Below are positions 45,727 through 56,000 of a stretch of DNA of 64,000 nt, one piece after another. The DNA is taken from assembly GCA_022843805.1 (NCBI GenBank), contig JALHMY010000017.1, forward strand, positions 1 to 64,000. Direction: 5' to 3'. The notes beneath the pieces were generated by a model that did not search any database, had not been told where the DNA came from, and saw only the letters and a program-made list of their open reading frames with translations. Source of the stretch: Fuerstiella sp. GTDB lineage: Bacteria; Planctomycetota; Planctomycetia; Planctomycetales; Planctomycetaceae. A program made the translations under genes and the position numbers. The number at the start of each line of letters is the position of its first letter. The first letter of the stretch is position 1.

Positions 45727-47061
45727 TCAGTTGCCGCTCTTCTGTTGTTCTGATTTGTTGACACTGCCTGGCAATTTTTTCGGGGCTTCTGCATCCATTT
45801 GATCGTCGTTCGGAACGTTTTCCTTTTCCCCGGATTCACTGTCCGGCGACGAGCTTTCAGTCATCGATTCCGGATCCGATTCAGCGGTTGCCGATGTCTC
45901 TGCAGGAGGACCCTCCGAAACGAATTCTGCGGACACAGACACCTGGAACTCCCCGGCGAATGGCTGGCTTCCGTCACCGAGCCTCCGACCCCTGATTAAA
46001 AAGGCTGAGGTGCGAGTGGGTAAAAGAAAATACAGTCGACCTTGTTCATCTTCCCGAGCACATCGAACAATGCGATCTTTGGCGACTGCTTCAAGAACAT
46101 ATCCCAGAGCATCGACGGTCGTATTGAGTCCAATTTCATCGCGATATCGCTGAGCCTCCAGGAATACTCGCTCACCAGATTCCTGCTGCTGCTTGTCTCG
46201 AAAGTAGGCCGCAATACCTGACTGCAATTCCCGCGACCGCGCCTGCATGATCGCTGGCTTATGCATTCCTGCCCATCTGATCAGTGCCTCGTTTGCGCGA
46301 GGATCGATCATAAACCATGCCTGCCCGGACTCGGCCTTTAATCGAACCTGAAGGCTTTCTTCTTCGGCAGTGAACAGACATGTCATCAAAGCGCTGGAAA
46401 ATGTCTCCGGATGTTTTTTCAGAATCGACCTGAGGGCAATCTGATCATCAGGGGCCAGGCCAGTTGACGACCAGGGAAGCGCGTCGGGTGGGAGACGAGG
46501 ATCCGTCAACTGTGCTGCTGCGAGCTGGCCATTCAGTTCCGGAAGTTTGTTTACCAGAATGGCCGCCAGAAAAGCGATTAGTCCAAGGAAGCAGACAACA
46601 GGCACCCCGATCATCAAAACTCGCTGCCGATTCTTTTTCATTTTCCGACGTCTGATCGTTCTGCCGGACTTGCCGGTCTCACCCGCTGCTGTTGATGGTC
46701 CCACGGCGGACATCATGACATCAATTGGCGAGTCCGGCGCTGATGCGACAGGAGAGACGACGGGCAATACACTGTTCGACGATCCCGTGCCGTACCGTCC
46801 GGTCTGCAGAGAAACTGTGGTGACGTCGGCGAGCGGCCGGACGCCGGATGACGTCTCGGAATTTCCGGTGGCTTCCGGCCGGATATGATCCGGAGATCCA
46901 TCGGTCGGCGGAGGCACGCGATCCGCAGAGTTTTTCGGAGGAATCACGTTGGGAACGATGACGCGCGCGGCACACCTGGGACACCGCCCCTGCCTGCCTG
47001 CGAACTGGTCGGCAACTCGCACTGCTGCCGAACAAGAAGGACACTGAAACTCAATCGCCAT
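45727..47061 (-). CDS. Zinc-ribbon membrane protein, planctomycete type
   Basis: A 444-aa protein. The N-terminal zinc ribbon (Cys7, Cys10, Cys27, Cys30: 'CPSCSAAVRVADQFAGRQGR') is of the kind that precedes many planctomycete membrane proteins. A low-complexity linker leads to a membrane helix at about 148-170. The C-terminal soluble part (175-400) has 'SSALMTCLFTAEEESLQVRL' and 'YVLEAVAKDRIVRCAREDEQ', then an acidic Ser/Glu-rich tail. Function unknown. It is the first gene of a short minus-strand group whose other member is unrelated. Confidence 0.68.
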   Translation of the reverse strand: MAIEFQCPSCSAAVRVADQFAGRQGRCPRCAARVIVPNVIPPKNSADRVPPPTDGSPDHIRPEATGNSETSSGVRPLADVTTVSLQTGRYGTGSSNSVLPVVSPVASAPDSPIDVMMSAVGPSTAAGETGKSGRTIRRRKMKKNRQRVLMIGVPVVCFLGLIAFLAAILVNKLPELNGQLAAAQLTDPRLPPDALPWSSTGLAPDDQIALRSILKKHPETFSSALMTCLFTAEEESLQVRLKAESGQAWFMIDPRANEALIRWAGMHKPAIMQARSRELQSGIAAYFRDKQQQESGERVFLEAQRYRDEIGLNTTVDALGYVLEAVAKDRIVRCAREDEQGRLYFLLPTRTSAFLIRGRRLGDGSQPFAGEFQVSVSAEFVSEGPPAETSATAESDPESMTESSSPDSESGEKENVPNDDQMDAEAPKKLPGSVNKSEQQKSGN

Positions 47062-47269
47062 GACGGGCCTCTGGGCACAGCATTCAGGAATGTCATCATT
47101 GAATGTGTGAACGACCGTCTGCCCCGATACAGGGAGACAGACATCCGTTTATAATTCCCGTTTCGAAGCGGGAAGGCAACTCTGAAGTGATCAGCCGGAA
47201 AGACAATGAAAACAAAGTCCGGCCGATGGCTGGCAATTACAGCGTTTTACTGAAGAAGAGTCGAGGGAT

Positions 47270-48349
47270 TCAGAAGTTCTTAGCCGGGTTCATGATGTTT
47301 GCGGCGCGATATTCGCAGAATCGCATTTGCAGACGATCATACTCCGCTTCTGTCAGAGGTTTGCCGGCCGAGATTTGAAATGGTTTCAGTTCATCTGAAG
47401 CAAGATTCTCATGAAGGCGCACGCCAGGAATTGACTGGGAGATTTGTCGCAAAACAGAGAGTGGCGATTCACAAAGTCCTTCATAGGTGATTTCAATGAT
47501 TCTCTCAGAACCAATCGACTGCAACTGTCCATCTAACTCCTGTTCAATCTGCAGGACCTGACGGCTGACATCATCGACATAGGCCAGCGGGTCTGTCGAT
47601 TCTGACTGGGTTGCGGCATGCAATCCCCAGCCAACTTTCTTATCGCCCTGAACCTGCTCGCGTGCATTGATCAGCGATTGAGCCACCATTAGGGGATTTC
47701 GCCGAATAACGACAAAAAAGGAATTGGGAATAGCTCGAGCGAGCAGATCGAGACAGCTCGTATTTCGGTTATTCTTGTTCAGTAATGGTTTCCGAAATGA
47801 GGAACACCAGTGATCGAAGAAACGACGCATCTCAGCCATTTCCTGCGCCGTCAGGTCCGTGCGAGGAACATATCGGTCGTCTCCCAGCCAGCGATTCCAA
47901 ATACAGAATCCGTCGTTGGGACCGTCCAGCCCGGCTGTCTGTCCGTAATAATTTCGAAAATCCGCACGACTGCGCCGAAACAATCGCCCAAAAAGGCTGG
48001 TCGCAGAAACTGGTGACCGAGGAAACATGGCGGTGAGATTTGTAATGCAGCTGACGTCCAGGTATCTGGCGAGAGTCTGATATGCGAGAGTCGTGCCGCT
48101 GCGTGGAGCACCGACCACCAGAATCACCGGAAACTCTCCGGCCTGACTCACGGAGCTGTTTTCTTCCTCCATTTTTCGTTCGCGACGGCTCAGCAGGGCA
48201 TCCGCCGGGCGGGAAATGATACGCAATGCCTCATGAATCAATGCGGAATAAGCCGCCTGTTTTCCAGACAGCAGCATGCGAAACACCAATCCGACAGGAT
48301 TTTTGAAATTGCCTGAAGGCGCGATACGTGAAGTCATGTGCTGTTCCAT
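47270..48349 (-). CDS. Sulfotransferase family protein
   Basis: A 359-aa protein with the PAPS-binding loop 'ILVVGAPRSGTTLAYQTLAR' (Gly80-Thr87) and the second motif region 'NSFFVVIRRNPLMVAQSLIN' (3'-phosphate site). It should transfer sulfate from PAPS to a carbohydrate, lipid or small molecule; the acceptor cannot be deduced. No signal peptide or clear membrane segment is present. Planctomycetes encode many sulfotransferases and sulfatases. ATG at 48337 is an alternative start. Confidence 0.85.
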   Translation of the reverse strand: MEQHMTSRIAPSGNFKNPVGLVFRMLLSGKQAAYSALIHEALRIISRPADALLSRRERKMEEENSSVSQAGEFPVILVVGAPRSGTTLAYQTLARYLDVSCITNLTAMFPRSPVSATSLFGRLFRRSRADFRNYYGQTAGLDGPNDGFCIWNRWLGDDRYVPRTDLTAQEMAEMRRFFDHWCSSFRKPLLNKNNRNTSCLDLLARAIPNSFFVVIRRNPLMVAQSLINAREQVQGDKKVGWGLHAATQSESTDPLAYVDDVSRQVLQIEQELDGQLQSIGSERIIEITYEGLCESPLSVLRQISQSIPGVRLHENLASDELKPFQISAGKPLTEAEYDRLQMRFCEYRAANIMNPAKNF

Positions 48350-48786
48350 GGCCGGATAAACTCTGACGGCTCAGGTATTCAGGCTCGACCGGAGAGTGAC
48401 AAATGAGCTGATTGAACCTGTGTTGCAGAAATGCTGCCAGATAATGAGACTGATTCTGCAACGTTACCTGTTTTCCCGAACACGGCGTGAAAAAAATGCG
48501 GCAAGTGACGAGCTGCTCGCATGAGCATCGCCAAAATAACAGTGGCGCTATTTCGATGTGAATGTTGCAGAAATTCAACTGTTTCGAAAATGCAACAGAT
48601 TCCGCAACTGCACCGGTAAGGAATGGAAATTTCCTGCGACTGTCGGACTCGGTTACGAGCCAGGGTGGCAGGAATGCCCGATTCCTGAGATGCTGAAGCG
48701 AAAGTAGTCGGCAAATACGTGCCTCCGCCCCCTGACGTCCGGCATGTATCGAACGCACGTCACTTCTCAAGGGTTCTGACCTTTTC
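48350..48786. other. Divergent promoter region, no gene seen
   Basis: Separates the minus-strand sulfotransferase from the plus-strand kinase. A 179-aa minus-strand frame overlapping the sulfotransferase start has no protein-like features. Confidence 0.5.
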
Positions 48787-50982
48787 GTGTCTGATTCCAG
48801 CCTAACACAGATTCAGAATGATGATGATCGTGAGCGATCGAGAAAGCTCAGTCAGCAGGGAAATCGTGCGCCGGCAGAAATTGAGGGGTATTCGATCGTC
48901 CGTCGGCTTGGAACAGGGGCGTATGGTTCAGTCTGGCTGGCAAGAGAAGATCGCACTGGCAGAATGGTGGCCGTCAAGTTTTATCCGCATCGTCGCGGAC
49001 TCAACTGGTCAATGCTGAGTCGCGAGGTGGAGAAGCTGGCGGCTGTCTATACGTCTCGAAATATCGTTCGCCTGCTTGATGTGGGCTGGAATGCGGAACC
49101 GCCTTATTTCGTTATGGAGTTTGTGGAAAACGGATCGCTTGGCAACTATCTGGCTGCCGGTCGATTATCCGTTGATGAATCAGTACGAATCAGTCGGGAG
49201 GTTTGCAGCGCTCTGATTGATGCTCATGGTGCCGGAGTGCTGCATTGTGATTTAAAGCCGGACAATGTCTTGCTGGACGGCCAGCTGCATGCGCGTATCT
49301 GCGATTTTGGGCAGGCACGAATGTCGCATGAACAAAGTCCCTCGCTGGGAACATTGTACTACATGGCGCCCGAGCAGGCGGATCTTGACGCGCTGCCCGA
49401 TGCTCGATGGGATGTTTATGCAGTTGGCGCAATGTTTTATCATATGCTGACCGGACAACCGCCATATCGTAATGAACAGAATCAGAAAAAACTTGAGGAC
49501 GCTGAGTCGCTTGCTGAGCGTCTTCGGGTTTATCGATCAATTATTCAGTCGTCAGTATCTCCATCCCTTCACCGAAGTATCAAAGGTGTGGATACAAGGC
49601 TGGCCGATATCATCGATCGATGCCTCGCTGTGAACCCGCAGGATCGATTGCCGAATGCTCAGGCGATTCGAGACGAGCTGGATGCACGTGATCGCCAGCG
49701 ATCCCGCAGACCCCTTCTGATGCTGGGAGTGGTTGGCCCCGTTCTGCTGATGGCGGCGACCGTTCCAATTTTTGTGGCGGCTCTGCGCAACAATCTTGAT
49801 GAGACGGAAGAGAAACTTACGGCTCGTGCTCTGGAGAGCGATGCGTTGTCAGCCCGACTACAGGCGGCCGCGCTGCAGGATGAGCTGCAGGATCGGCTGG
49901 AGGAACTTAAGAATGTTCTTTCGGATGGCCAGGTGACGGCCGCAATTGAAGAACTGATGCAAAGGCCAGCGGATGCCGTGGTTCAGGAAATGTTTGAAAA
50001 ACATGCAGAACCGTTTGCAGAGCGGCCTCGGTGGATGCAGTTACTGGACAAAGCTCGTGAACGTTCAGACATGGCCAATAAGTCCCGGGGCCGTAGTCTC
50101 GATACCAGCTGGTTTCTTACCGACGCGGAAGGCACACAACTTTGGCGCAGGCAATTCAGCAGCGACACACTGGGAGTAAATTTTCGGTGGCGAGATTACT
50201 TTCACGGACTGAACCGCGAATTTTCTGCAGATGACAGCCCTGAAGGCATTCTGCCGATTCAGGCACCGCACGTCAGTCTGGCATTTCGAAGCGATGCCAC
50301 AGGCAAGTATATGGTTGCGTTGTCGGTGCCGGTCCGCGATCGAAATGATCAGGTCATCGGAGTCTTCGCTCGTACGGCTCATCTCGGGGATTTGCAGTCA
50401 CGTCTTGGACAGAGAATGCAGGGGGCTCCGGCGGATACGGTTCGGCGAATTATTGCACTGGCAGACTCTCGTGACTGGCAGCTGCTCGACCACCCCTATC
50501 TGACAGAATCAGTACTTGGCCAGTCACCTGCTCAGGTGGCCCGGATTTTTTCTCAGCTGCATATCGATCCGGAAACTGTTGCAAAAATTGAAGCGGATCA
50601 GCAGAGGGATGCAAGCGGGATTGGCGACATCCGATTGCGTCAATACCGGGATCCTGTAGGAAGACTTCAGGATCCGGCCGCACGAGAGTATCAGGGGTCA
50701 TGGATGGCCGCGATGTCTCGTGTCAGTAACGTGGGGAATCCATGGATGGTCATTGTTCAGGAAGAGCAGGCTGCGGCACTTGGACCAATTGATCAGATGG
50801 CAGAGCGGGCCACTCGACACGCATGGTTCGCGGTACTGGCTGCGATGTCATTAATGGCCGTGGTCTGGACCATTGTCTGGAGAGCGTTTAATCGCACGCC
50901 ACTTTATACCCACACGACCACGCCCGCAGGACCAGAACATCAGAGCGACTCCGATCCGGAACGAGTACTCGACCCGCCCTGA
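48787..50982 (+). CDS. Transmembrane Ser/Thr kinase with extracytoplasmic Cache-like domain
   Basis: A 731-aa protein starting at GTG. The kinase domain (about 35-300) has 'LGTGAYGSVW', Lys64, 'LHCDLKPDNVLL' (Asp155; Cys replaces the usual Arg of HRD), 'CDFGQARM' and 'YYMAPEQ'. A membrane helix lies at about 317-336. A coiled segment leads to an outer domain (about 400-670) with a double-Cache look ('TSWFLTDAEGTQLWRRQF', 'VSLAFRSDATGKYMVALSVP', 'QVIGVFARTAHLGDLQSRL'). A second helix at about 682-702 returns to the cytoplasm. It is a non-RD kinase that probably senses a small ligand outside. The substrate is unknown. Confidence 0.87.
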   Translation: MSDSSLTQIQNDDDRERSRKLSQQGNRAPAEIEGYSIVRRLGTGAYGSVWLAREDRTGRMVAVKFYPHRRGLNWSMLSREVEKLAAVYTSRNIVRLLDVGWNAEPPYFVMEFVENGSLGNYLAAGRLSVDESVRISREVCSALIDAHGAGVLHCDLKPDNVLLDGQLHARICDFGQARMSHEQSPSLGTLYYMAPEQADLDALPDARWDVYAVGAMFYHMLTGQPPYRNEQNQKKLEDAESLAERLRVYRSIIQSSVSPSLHRSIKGVDTRLADIIDRCLAVNPQDRLPNAQAIRDELDARDRQRSRRPLLMLGVVGPVLLMAATVPIFVAALRNNLDETEEKLTARALESDALSARLQAAALQDELQDRLEELKNVLSDGQVTAAIEELMQRPADAVVQEMFEKHAEPFAERPRWMQLLDKARERSDMANKSRGRSLDTSWFLTDAEGTQLWRRQFSSDTLGVNFRWRDYFHGLNREFSADDSPEGILPIQAPHVSLAFRSDATGKYMVALSVPVRDRNDQVIGVFARTAHLGDLQSRLGQRMQGAPADTVRRIIALADSRDWQLLDHPYLTESVLGQSPAQVARIFSQLHIDPETVAKIEADQQRDASGIGDIRLRQYRDPVGRLQDPAAREYQGSWMAAMSRVSNVGNPWMVIVQEEQAAALGPIDQMAERATRHAWFAVLAAMSLMAVVWTIVWRAFNRTPLYTHTTTPAGPEHQSDSDPERVLDPP

Positions 50983-51023
50983 GTCCCGCCGGAAGCCCTG
51001 TAACTCAAGCCACTCAGCAACTT

Positions 51024-51491
51024 TCAGAAAATTCCGAGCTGATCTTTGGCGTCGTCGGTCATGCGATCGGGGGTCCATGGCGGCGACATGGTCAGAGTAA
51101 TTTTGGCCTCATCCACGTCGTTCAGACGTTCGAGAGCCATTTTTGCCTGCTGAACGATCTGGGGTCCGGCCGGACAGGCTGGGCTGGTCAAAGTCATTTC
51201 CACCGCAACTCTGCGATCATTTTCCGCATCCTGAGCTACGGAATAAACGAGTCCCAGATCAACAATATTCACCATCAGTTCCGGGTCAATGACCTGCTTC
51301 AGCGCGGCAAGCAAATCGAGCTCACTTGAACGTTTGTCAGAGACCGCAGGAGTCTCAGCCGCAGGTTGTGCGTCGGATGCATCCACAGATGCCGCAGTCT
51401 GTGTTTCGACGGCATCACCTGTGTGTGCTGCAACAGCCGCTGGTGCCGAAGAAGAAACTTCTGTTTCGCCTGCTGGTTCGATTTCAGACAT
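51024..51491 (-). CDS. sufT: MIP18/DUF59 Fe-S assembly factor
   Basis: A 155-aa protein. The first 55 residues are Ala/Glu/Thr-rich and disordered. The rest is a MIP18/DUF59 domain: 'LLAALKQVIDPELMVNIVDL', 'VAVEMTLTSPACPAGPQIVQ' with the conserved Cys, and 'KITLTMSPPWTPDRM'. SufT-type proteins help mature Fe-S enzymes. It is the last gene of the suf operon on this strand, 92 bp after the Rieske protein gene. The frame begins with TTG-ATG; the ATG at 51491 is used. Confidence 0.85.
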   Translation of the reverse strand: MSEIEPAGETEVSSSAPAAVAAHTGDAVETQTAASVDASDAQPAAETPAVSDKRSSELDLLAALKQVIDPELMVNIVDLGLVYSVAQDAENDRRVAVEMTLTSPACPAGPQIVQQAKMALERLNDVDEAKITLTMSPPWTPDRMTDDAKDQLGIF

Positions 51492-51583
51492 CAAATTGAT
51501 CCGGACATGGAAAGACGTTTTCGGGGAGCACTCTGACGTTTAATCAGAATGTTTATTGGTGACGAACGCGACCGAGCGCCGAG

Positions 51584-51886
51584 TCAGGTCAAACCAGCCC
51601 AAATGAACTGTTCACGTATTTCAACTTTAAACACTCGAATCGGGCGAGTTGCCGGCATGCAAAGCGCCTTGCCACTCTTTAAATCGAACTTCGCTCCATG
51701 TCGAGGACAAACAATTGCACAGTCGGTAATCACACCATTCGTCAATGGCTGTCCGTCATGAGAACAAACATCTTCAATGACAAAATACTGTTCTTCAATG
51801 CGAATCACCAGTGCTGGGATATCGTCGACAAAAACCGATTTTCGTTCTCCCGATTTCAGCTCACTGGTACTGATGATTTGTTCCAT
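51584..51886 (-). CDS. Rieske-type [2Fe-2S] ferredoxin
   Basis: A 100-aa protein with both Rieske cluster boxes: Cys41-Ser-His43 and Cys60-Pro-Arg-His63 in 'VCPRHGAKFDL'. Its size and lack of a membrane anchor fit the soluble dioxygenase-type Rieske ferredoxins often found inside suf operons. It lies 78 bp after sufD. Likely an electron carrier in or next to Fe-S cluster assembly. Confidence 0.9.
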   Translation of the reverse strand: MEQIISTSELKSGERKSVFVDDIPALVIRIEEQYFVIEDVCSHDGQPLTNGVITDCAIVCPRHGAKFDLKSGKALCMPATRPIRVFKVEIREQFIWAGLT

Positions 51887-51964
51887 TTGAAGTTAAATTA
51901 TGCTTCTGATGAGGTCAGATGAAAAAGATCAGAGTGGGAACGTACGATTTGAGGCCAGTTGTTT

Positions 51965-53299
51965 TCAGACTGCGGCCAGAGCTTCAATTCCAAGTTTCCC
52001 CTGTACTGTACGGCTAAGCGTTTCACGAACAATTTCCACCGGAATGCGATCGTAGACCTGCTGGAAAAAGCCTTCCACGATCATGTGCATCGCTTCCTTT
52101 TCTGAAATCCCGCGACTCTGAGCATAAAAAATCTGCTCTTCATCAACTCTTCCAGTTGTCGCGCCGTGAGTGCAGCGAACATCGTCTGCTTCGATTTCCA
52201 GTCCCGGGATACTGTCGCAGCGGGCATTTTCGCTGAGCATCAGTGCGTCGCTTCTCTGATATCCATCAGTCTGCTGAGCGGCAGCATCCACCTTAATCAT
52301 GCCACGCCAGATAACTCGGGATTCATCCCGCAGTACTTCCTTGTAGAGCAGATCGCTGTGTGTTCCCTGAGCCTTATGATGCTGCTGCGTGTAGTATGAG
52401 ATCTTTTGATGATCACTGGCAAATGTTACACCGTTGACTTCTGCCGTTGCCGCCCGGCCAGTCAGGTTAATGTCCTGATGGATGTGCGACAGTCGACTGC
52501 CGAGCCCTACCACAGTCCACTGCAGAGATGCGTTGTTGTCGACATTTCCAGCCTGATGAGCGAGATGCCAGGTTCTCTGATTCCAGTTTTGTAACTGAAC
52601 GTAGCGAAGACCCGCATTTTTCCCAACAATCAGCTCCACGCAGCCGACATGCAGACCTGCCATGTCGTTGTTGATTGACGATGTTTCCTCAAGCAGCGTC
52701 GCGCGTGCATCGTCTTCCAGAATAACAAGCGTATGCCCAAACTCCGCGATTCCGTCACGACTGTGAGCAATCAGGCTGTGTAACGGCAGTTCCACTTCCA
52801 CGCCACGCGGCACATAAAGCAGAGTACCACTTGTCCAGAACGCCGCATGCCATGCAGCAAAACGGTCGGCATCGGGACGCACAGCCTTCTTTAAAAACGA
52901 TGGTTCAAGCAATTCACGATGCTGAATGAGCAGCGTCAGCAGGTCTCCGAAAAGTACGCCCTGGGCGGCAAGCTGGGACGACAGGTGGCTGTGAGTGGTC
53001 TGCCCATCCACATGAGCAATACTGCCGCCATACTCCGTCTGATTTGCCAGAAGAGTGCTGATTTCAGTGGTCTGCGCCTTTACCGAGGATGGACGAAACC
53101 GGGCTGCATTGAAGACTCGCAGATCTACTCGTTTAAATTCTTCCGGATCAAGCTCGCTTTGCAGCAGCGACTGGTAGATTTCAAAAGCCTCTCGACGAGC
53201 ATCGCTGATCCATACCGGCTCCACACGCTCCGCCAGAAACTGTTCGAAGACGTCGCGGCTGTAGCCAATTCTATTAATATCAATGGCGGCAGTAGTCAT
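51965..53299 (-). CDS. sufD: Fe-S cluster assembly protein SufD
   Basis: A 444-aa SufBD-family protein. The N-terminal helical part is 'VFEQFLAERVEPVWISDARR', the beta-helix core holds 'DALMLSENARCDSIPGLEIE', and 'ADDVRCTHGATTGRVDEEQI' contains the conserved His of SufD. With SufB and SufC it forms the scaffold complex for de novo cluster assembly in the cytoplasm. The open frame starts at 53341, but the ATG at 53299 begins the family-like N-terminus. It follows sufB by 80 bp. Confidence 0.9.
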   Translation of the reverse strand: MTTAAIDINRIGYSRDVFEQFLAERVEPVWISDARREAFEIYQSLLQSELDPEEFKRVDLRVFNAARFRPSSVKAQTTEISTLLANQTEYGGSIAHVDGQTTHSHLSSQLAAQGVLFGDLLTLLIQHRELLEPSFLKKAVRPDADRFAAWHAAFWTSGTLLYVPRGVEVELPLHSLIAHSRDGIAEFGHTLVILEDDARATLLEETSSINNDMAGLHVGCVELIVGKNAGLRYVQLQNWNQRTWHLAHQAGNVDNNASLQWTVVGLGSRLSHIHQDINLTGRAATAEVNGVTFASDHQKISYYTQQHHKAQGTHSDLLYKEVLRDESRVIWRGMIKVDAAAQQTDGYQRSDALMLSENARCDSIPGLEIEADDVRCTHGATTGRVDEEQIFYAQSRGISEKEAMHMIVEGFFQQVYDRIPVEIVRETLSRTVQGKLGIEALAAV

Positions 53300-53379
53300 G
53301 AAAATCATTGCCAGAAAACAAAAACGGAGAAAACAGATCACTCAGCCACAGACGATCGGAGACAGCCACCGCTGATCAA

Positions 53380-54795
53380 TCAGCCCACGGAGCCTTCCAT
53401 CTGCAGTTCGATCAGTCGATTCATTTCCACTGCATATTCCATTGGCAGTTCCTTGACGAGCGGTTCGATGAACCCCGTCACGATCATGGCACTTGCTTCC
53501 GCTTCCGATAAACCTCGGCTCATCAGATAGAAAAGCTGTTCTTCAGCAATTCGACTGACGCTGGCTTCGTGTTCAATGGCTACGTCACGTTCTTCAACTT
53601 CGATATAGGGATACGTGTCGCTTCGACTGTCGGCATCGAGTATCAATGCGTCGCACACAACATTGCTTTTGCAATGGTGAGCACCGTCCTCAATCTTTAC
53701 CAGTCCACGATAGCTGCTGCGGCCGCCGTCCTTGCTGATACTCTTGCTGATGATGCGGCTGCTGGTATGCGGAGCACAGTGTACCATTTTGGCTCCCGCA
53801 TCCTGATGCTGTCCCTTGCCTGCAAAGGCAATCGACAGAGTTTCACCTCGAGCCCCCGGCTCCATCAGATAAATGGCCGGGTACTTCATGGTCAGCCTGG
53901 ATCCCAGGTTGCCATCCACCCACTCCATCAGAGAATCGCCATAAGCCATCGCTCGTTTCGTCACGAGATTATAAACATTGGCGGACCAGTTCTGGATGGT
54001 TGTATAACGGAACCGTCCACCACGCTTTACAATAATCTCCACCACCGCACTGTGAAGACTGTCACTGCTGTAGGTCGGAGCCGTGCAGCCTTCGACATAA
54101 TGGGCAGATGCCCCTTCATCAACAATGATCAGGGTGCGTTCAAACTGCCCCATGTTCTGACTGTTGATTCGAAAATATGCCTGAAGCGGGAATTCAATTT
54201 TGACTCCCGGCGGCACATAAATGAACGACCCGCCCGACCAAACAGCACTGTTGAGCGCCGCGAATTTGTTGTCTTCCGGGGGGATGATCGTGGCAAAATA
54301 CTCACGAAACAGCTCGGGATGATCTCGCAATGCCGAGTCGGTATCGGTAAACAGAACACCCTGAGCGGCCAGATCTTCCTTCAGACTGCCGTAAACCACT
54401 TCTGACTCATACTGAGCCTTCACTCCGGACAGATACTTCTTTTCCGCTTCAGGAATTCCCAGTCGATCGTAAGTTCTGCGGATGTCATCGGGAACATCAT
54501 CCCAGCTGTGTCCCTGTTCCTTGGCCGCCTTCATGTAATAGAAGATGTCATTGAAATCCAGGTGACTCATGTCGCCACCCCAGTTGGGCATGGGGCGGGA
54601 TTCAAAGATCTCAAGCGATCGAAGTCGGAAATCCAGCATCCATGCCGGTTCCTTCTTCATCTCAGAGATTTGTGCGACGATCTCACGATCCAGACCTTTG
54701 CGGCTTTTGAACGCATAGTTATCTGTGGAATCGTGAAAACCGTACTGATATTCGCCAAGCTCAACGTCTGACCTGACCGGCGATTCCGTAGACAT
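53380..54795 (-). CDS. sufB: Fe-S cluster assembly protein SufB
   Basis: A 471-aa SufB. Typical blocks are '[20 protein letters not shown]', '[20 protein letters not shown]', '[20 protein letters not shown]', '[20 protein letters not shown]', '[20 protein letters not shown]' with the scaffold Cys, and '[20 protein letters not shown]'. Full length for the family. ATG 54795 is chosen over a frame start four codons upstream. It lies 129 bp downstream of sufC, and sufD follows. Confidence 0.94.
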   Translation of the reverse strand: MSTESPVRSDVELGEYQYGFHDSTDNYAFKSRKGLDREIVAQISEMKKEPAWMLDFRLRSLEIFESRPMPNWGGDMSHLDFNDIFYYMKAAKEQGHSWDDVPDDIRRTYDRLGIPEAEKKYLSGVKAQYESEVVYGSLKEDLAAQGVLFTDTDSALRDHPELFREYFATIIPPEDNKFAALNSAVWSGGSFIYVPPGVKIEFPLQAYFRINSQNMGQFERTLIIVDEGASAHYVEGCTAPTYSSDSLHSAVVEIIVKRGGRFRYTTIQNWSANVYNLVTKRAMAYGDSLMEWVDGNLGSRLTMKYPAIYLMEPGARGETLSIAFAGKGQHQDAGAKMVHCAPHTSSRIISKSISKDGGRSSYRGLVKIEDGAHHCKSNVVCDALILDADSRSDTYPYIEVEERDVAIEHEASVSRIAEEQLFYLMSRGLSEAEASAMIVTGFIEPLVKELPMEYAVEMNRLIELQMEGSVG

Positions 54796-54924
54796 ATTGC
54801 ACCACAACCTGTTTTATTTAGAGATACGAAGAATATCGATCAAACAGAACTTAGGTTTCGATGTCGATACTGTTTCGCGATTGAGTAGTTGAAAAACCTG
54901 TTAGCCCGTCTGTTTCAGAATACA

Positions 54925-55737
54925 TCATGTCGTGACGGCGGCTACCGTCTGAGCATTATCAGCGGCCGCTTCAGGATGCCGTTCCCGCACTGTCGCATAT
55001 CCGTTGGCATGAAGTTCGTGTGCGAGCGACGCATCTCCCGTTTCAACGATCCTTCCGCCCAGCATGACATGTGTAAACTGCGGGCGATTGAATTCGAGCA
55101 GCCGCTCATGGTGAGTAATAATCAGAACACCCATCTGCGGACCCGACAAACGAGCCAGTCCTTCACTGACGACTCGAACTGCATCGCTGTCCAGACCGCT
55201 GTCGGTTTCATCCAGAATGGCGAATCTCGGCTGCAGCATCGCCATCTGCAGGATCTCCATCCTCTTCTTTTCACCACCGGAGAAGCCATCGTTCAGATAG
55301 CGGCGAGCAAACTCCGTGTCCATATTCAGGGCTTCCATCCGTTCGCGAATTTCGCGACGGAACTCCCTCATTGGAACAAGACCTTCGCCCTCTTTACGAT
55401 CCGGATTTCGAATGTTACTCACAGCATGTCGGATGAAGTCGGCTACCTTGACGCCGGGGATCACGACCGGATACTGGAACGCCAGAAACATTCCCAGCCT
55501 GGCACGCTCATCTGCACCCAGCTCTGTGATCTCAACTCCGTCGATGTCGATCGAACCACTGGTCACGAAGTAATTTGGATGACCGGCCAGGGCATAAGCC
55601 AGGGTACTCTTCCCTGACCCATTCGGACCCATTAAGGCATGCACTTCGCCCTGTCGAATCTCCATATTCACGCCCTTCAGAATGGGCGTCTCGCCGACAG
55701 AAACATGCAAATCGGTAATCTTCAGCAAACTACTCAT
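54925..55737 (-). CDS. sufC: Fe-S cluster assembly ATPase SufC
   Basis: A 270-aa ABC-type ATPase. Walker A 'GPNGSGKST' (37-45), the Q-loop region 'LGMFLAFQYPVVIPGVKVAD', the SufC-specific signature 'NDGFSGGEKKRMEILQMAML' and Walker B 'RFAILDETDSGLD' are present. It powers rearrangement of the SufB-SufD scaffold. First gene of the minus-strand operon sufC-sufB-sufD-Rieske-sufT. No sufS or sufE gene is in the window. Confidence 0.94.
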   Translation of the reverse strand: MSSLLKITDLHVSVGETPILKGVNMEIRQGEVHALMGPNGSGKSTLAYALAGHPNYFVTSGSIDIDGVEITELGADERARLGMFLAFQYPVVIPGVKVADFIRHAVSNIRNPDRKEGEGLVPMREFRREIRERMEALNMDTEFARRYLNDGFSGGEKKRMEILQMAMLQPRFAILDETDSGLDSDAVRVVSEGLARLSGPQMGVLIITHHERLLEFNRPQFTHVMLGGRIVETGDASLAHELHANGYATVRERHPEAAADNAQTVAAVTT

Positions 55738-56000
55738 AGCGGCTGCACTTCCTCACATTCAAATTCCTGACCTGAGCCACGCTCCTGTCAGTCATACAAA
55801 ATAAAGGCCCTCGAATAACCACATCGCTGCATCTGACTCAACAGAAACACAGCAGAGAAATGCAGTTAACTGCAGGGCAATTTCTACCAGATTCAGTCAG
55901 TGGACCACCGTGAACCGCACGCTGGCCCTATAAAAACGACGATCGATCACCAGCCGGTGGCAACAGCTGGCTCGCGGACAACACTCCGCAGGATCTTCCG

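Noticed and set aside
48231-48770. 179-aa minus-strand open frame at the sulfotransferase start
   Set aside because: It overlaps the sulfotransferase in another frame, has no ribosome binding site and no family features.
53569-54405. 278-aa plus-strand frame inside sufB
   Set aside because: It is antisense to sufB, whose protein is unmistakable.
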